A stretch of 6,559 nucleotides of DNA from an uncultured Verrucomicrobiota bacterium. Its GTDB lineage: Bacteria > Verrucomicrobiota > Kiritimatiellia > RFP12 > UBA1067. The position numbers and the translations under genes are program-made. Of the stretch, positions 5,229 to 6,559 are shown piece after piece; the stretch's first letter is position 1, and each line of letters opens with the position of its first letter. The stretch lies in assembly GCA_946615875.1 (NCBI GenBank), contig CAMOIK010000113.1:1-6559 (forward strand), in the 5' to 3' direction. The notes below the pieces were generated by a model. That model was not told where the DNA came from and searched no databases. It saw only the letters and a program-made list of their open reading frames with translations.

Positions 5229-6230
5229 ATGGAGTGCAGCAGACGGGAGTTTCTTTTGGCCGGCGTCGGAGCCGGATTTGCGTTGGCGGCGGATTCCGTT
5301 TTCGGCGCGGCGCCGCAGCAGCCGCGGCCGAAGAGTGTCGGCAGATTGAAGGGTTACGCGCCGCTTGGCGTCAAGCGCGTGTCCGTCAAGGTCGGCGCCG
5401 AGCGCCCGTTCAAGGTCGTGCACGTCTCCGACACGCACATCGTCCGCGCCGAGAAGTCGGACGGCGACGCCAAGATCCGGCTCGCGGCGGCGCGGTATCC
5501 GAGCATGGGCCATGGCGAACATTACCTGTGCGAGGCCGTGGCGTTGGCGCGGGCGGACGGCGCAATGCTCGTCCACACGGGGGACATGATAGATTTCGTG
5601 TCCAAGGCCAACCTCGATCTCGCCGGATTGACCTACGGCTCCGACGATTGGTTCGTGTGCGCGGGGAACCACGAGTATTCGCGCTATGTCGGGGAGGCGC
5701 GGGAGGACGCCGCCTACAAGGCCGGAAGCTACGAAAGGGTTTCGGCTCACTATCCCAACGACCTCACCTTCGCTTCGCGGGTGGTGAACGGGGTGAACTT
5801 CGTCGCGGCGGACGATGTCTATTACAACTTCACGGAGGAGCAGTTGCGGCTCATGGAGAAGGAGGTCGCGAAGGGTCTGCCGATTGCCTTCCTCTGCCAC
5901 GTCCCTCTCCACGTCCCGCGGCACTACGCACACCAGATGAAGGCGTCCGGCGGCGTGTGCGCCTATGAGACGGGCGTGCCTGACGAGCTGGTGGATACTT
6001 GGAAAGGCGGCGCGATCGATCCTTCCAACTGGCGCGACCGCAGGGTGCAGCAGCGAGCCGACGAGGCCACGAAGGAGTTTGTCGCGTATCTGAGGTCCCA
6101 GCCTCTCGTGAAAGCGCTACTCTGCGGCCACTGCCACAGGTTCTGGGAAGAGCGCTTTTCGCCGACGGCGATGATGTATGTCGCGGACGCCACCTTCAAA
6201 GGCGCCTGCACCGAGATAGACTTCTCGTGA
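5229..6230 (+). CDS. Tat-exported calcineurin-like metallophosphoesterase
   Basis: This 333-residue two-metal phosphoesterase hydrolyses an unidentified phosphate ester. The N-terminus SRREFLLAG (4-12) followed by a short hydrophobic stretch is a twin-arginine signal, with cleavage probably near FGA at 25-27; the enzyme would be exported folded with its metals bound. All family metal-ligand motifs are present: SDTHI (D68, H70), HTGDMIDF (D119), CAGNHEY (N147, H148), LCHVPLH (H224) and LCGHCHRF (H301, H303). The stretch at about 250-285 (DTWKGGAIDP and following) between the last two motifs probably shapes the active site. The ATG at 5229 is supported by AGGAAAGGA at 5211-5219 and by the Tat motif. 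A longer start at 5139 would overlap the GH2 gene and bury the signal. It is the last gene of the cdsA-GH2 operon. Because it shares export and transcription with the glycosidase, a role in handling phosphorylated glycans, lipids or nucleotides outside the cytoplasm is plausible but unproven. Confidence 0.9.
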   Translation: MECSRREFLLAGVGAGFALAADSVFGAAPQQPRPKSVGRLKGYAPLGVKRVSVKVGAERPFKVVHVSDTHIVRAEKSDGDAKIRLAAARYPSMGHGEHYLCEAVALARADGAMLVHTGDMIDFVSKANLDLAGLTYGSDDWFVCAGNHEYSRYVGEAREDAAYKAGSYERVSAHYPNDLTFASRVVNGVNFVAADDVYYNFTEEQLRLMEKEVAKGLPIAFLCHVPLHVPRHYAHQMKASGGVCAYETGVPDELVDTWKGGAIDPSNWRDRRVQQRADEATKEFVAYLRSQPLVKALLCGHCHRFWEERFSPTAMMYVADATFKGACTEIDFS

Positions 6231-6256
6231 ACGGCGACCGCCACTTGGAGAAGTTG

Positions 6257-6287
6257 CGCGGCCCCGCCGCGGGTTTCGCCGCGTTTT
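6257..6287 (+). terminator. Probable terminator of the cdsA-GH2-phosphoesterase operon
   Basis: About 27 nt after the phosphoesterase stop, CGCGGC (6257-6262) can pair with GCCGCG (6278-6283). Alternatively CGCGG (6268-6272) pairs with CCGCG (6279-6283) around a GTTTCG loop. TTTT (6284-6287) follows directly. The stem is GC-rich but the T run is short. A second small hairpin, GGGGC/GCCCC at 6310-6324, has no T run. Confidence 0.5.
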
Positions 6288-6364
6288 CCTGCGCTTTAGG
6301 GCGTTTGCGGGGGCGCCATGCCCCGGTCCGGCGTGGATGCCGCATCAATTCCGCCGACGAGCAA

Positions 6365-6399
6365 ATTTTTCGCACAAGCGACGAGAAAAATGTTATGAT
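6365..6399 (+). promoter_or_regulatory. Third extended -10 promoter with an overlapping dyad
   Basis: TGTTATGAT at 6391-6399 is an extended -10 (TATGAT, one mismatch) preceded by GAGAAAAA, resembling the A-rich lead-in of the two promoters at 2442-2459 and 2622-2639. The downstream bases GTGTG also echo GCGCG. Again there is no -35 box. ATTTTTC (6365-6371) and GAAAAAT (6385-6391) form a dyad over the upstream half, with a nested TCGC/GCGA (6370-6373, 6378-6381), which could be an operator. Transcription would start near 6406 and run out of the window. Confidence 0.5.
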
Positions 6400-6504
6400 G
6401 TGTGCATCGTGATGGGAGAAGCGGAGAAGAAAGCGGCGAATTGAGGGCGTTGCAGCCCCGCCAGACGGAGTCCACGATTCCGCGTTTCCGCGATTTTACC
6501 CCCT

Positions 6505-6559
6505 TGCGCACCGTCAGAGGGTTTGGTGCGCAGCAAAGGATGAAATGGTGCGCAGCAAA
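6505..6559 (+). repeat. Direct repeat (period 22) and complementary segment in a leader
   Basis: TGGTGCGCAGCAAA occurs at 6524-6537 and again at 6546-6559, a 22-base period cut by the window edge. TGCGCACC at 6505-6512 is the perfect complement of GGTGCGCA in both copies (6525-6532 and 6547-6554), so two alternative 8-bp stems are possible. It may be the start of a tandem array, a duplication around a start codon, or a regulatory leader; only two copies are visible. Confidence 0.6.
6545..6559 (+). CDS. Possible start of the next gene (partial)
   Basis: An ATG at 6545 preceded by AAAGGA (6535-6540) would begin M-V-R-S-K and leave the window. The upstream repeat copy encodes the same V-R-S-K in another frame from a GTG at 6526 that stops at TGA 6541-6543. 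An ATG at 6540 in another frame (M-K-W-C-A-A) is an alternative, but AAAGG would then touch the start codon. The promoter near 6391 would suit such a gene. Too little is visible to name a product. Confidence 0.22.

Larger units (their letters stand above)
6231..6559. other. Right-hand intergenic region and presumed leader
   Basis: No convincing complete gene lies in these 329 bases. They hold, in order, the operon terminator, a small GC hairpin (6310-6324), a dyad overlapping a promoter (6365-6399), a presumed leader of about 130 nt, and a repeat set at 6505-6559. One plus-strand frame stays open from about 6402 (GTG) to the window edge but has no recognisable protein features. A 71-codon minus-strand frame (6296-6511) looks like chance. 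Confidence 0.5.

Noticed and set aside
2918..5230. 770-codon minus-strand frame opposite cdsA and GH2
   Set aside because: The opposite strand encodes proteins with intact catalytic motifs. This frame has no recognisable family feature and skewed Ala/Arg/His composition.
4875..5933. 352-codon minus-strand frame opposite GH2 and the phosphoesterase
   Set aside because: Same reasoning: it lies antisense to two recognised genes, turns Arg-rich in its second half and has no motifs.
6412..6444. Tiny frame M-G-E-A-E-K-K-A-A-N just after the third promoter
   Set aside because: Ten codons with no clear ribosome site; the predicted transcript start at 6406 leaves almost no leader.
6296..6511. 71-codon minus-strand open frame
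   Set aside because: It crosses the promoter and leader signals of the other strand, has no ribosome site that I can see and no family resemblance.
6505..6559. CRISPR array beginning at the right edge
   Set aside because: The period is only 22 bases with an 8-base spacer between 14-base copies, too short for repeat-spacer units, and no cas gene is visible.

Overview
This GC-rich window holds five complete genes, plus a probable gene end at the left edge and a possible gene start at the right edge. GC3-rich codons, long antisense shadow frames, a Sec-exported GH2 glycosidase, a Tat-exported phosphoesterase and a CdsA with a signature closer to PVC-type proteins than to the E. coli form suggest a polysaccharide-degrading member of the Planctomycetes-Verrucomicrobia-Lentisphaerae-Kiritimatiella group. 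A gut-type Kiritimatiellota relative is my best guess. It is inferred from general features, not from a marker gene.

Left part (minus strand). A two-gene operon, yejB then yejE, encodes the two membrane subunits of a Yej/Opp-type peptide ABC importer. It reads leftward and ends at a strong hairpin inside a repeat built from copies of TAGATGGCAGTG. The last codons of an unidentified rightward gene (about positions 3-71) end in the same repeat, so the hairpin sits between convergent genes. The binding protein (YejA) and ATPase (YejF) that normally go with these permeases are not here.

Middle (about 2403-2699). This divergent regulatory region carries two facing copies of the same 18-base promoter element, CGGAAAATATGGTATAAT. 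Each is an extended -10 promoter without a good -35, one driving yejBE and the other the rightward operon. Between them lie a strong 32-bp imperfect palindrome, probably an operator, and a small dyad exactly midway between the two -10 boxes.

Right part (plus strand). An apparent operon runs cdsA (CDP-diacylglycerol synthesis), a compact secreted GH2 glycosidase and a Tat-exported calcineurin-like phosphoesterase, with gaps of about 53 and 55 nt and a GC-rich terminator after the last gene. The GH2 keeps both catalytic glutamates but has serines where beta-glucuronidases carry the N-x-K motif, so glucuronides are unlikely substrates. Nothing in the sequence explains why a phospholipid gene is joined to two exported hydrolases.

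Right edge (6231-6559). After the terminator comes a third extended -10 promoter (TGTTATGAT) preceded by an A-rich tract. It is followed by a leader in which TGCGCACC can pair with either of two downstream copies of GGTGCGCA, the second overlapping a possible start codon at 6545.

I see no tRNA, rRNA, CRISPR array, insertion sequence or classical defence system. The best candidates for something undescribed are the shared promoter/operator module, the YejE periplasmic insert, the pared-down GH2 and the palindromic repeat.
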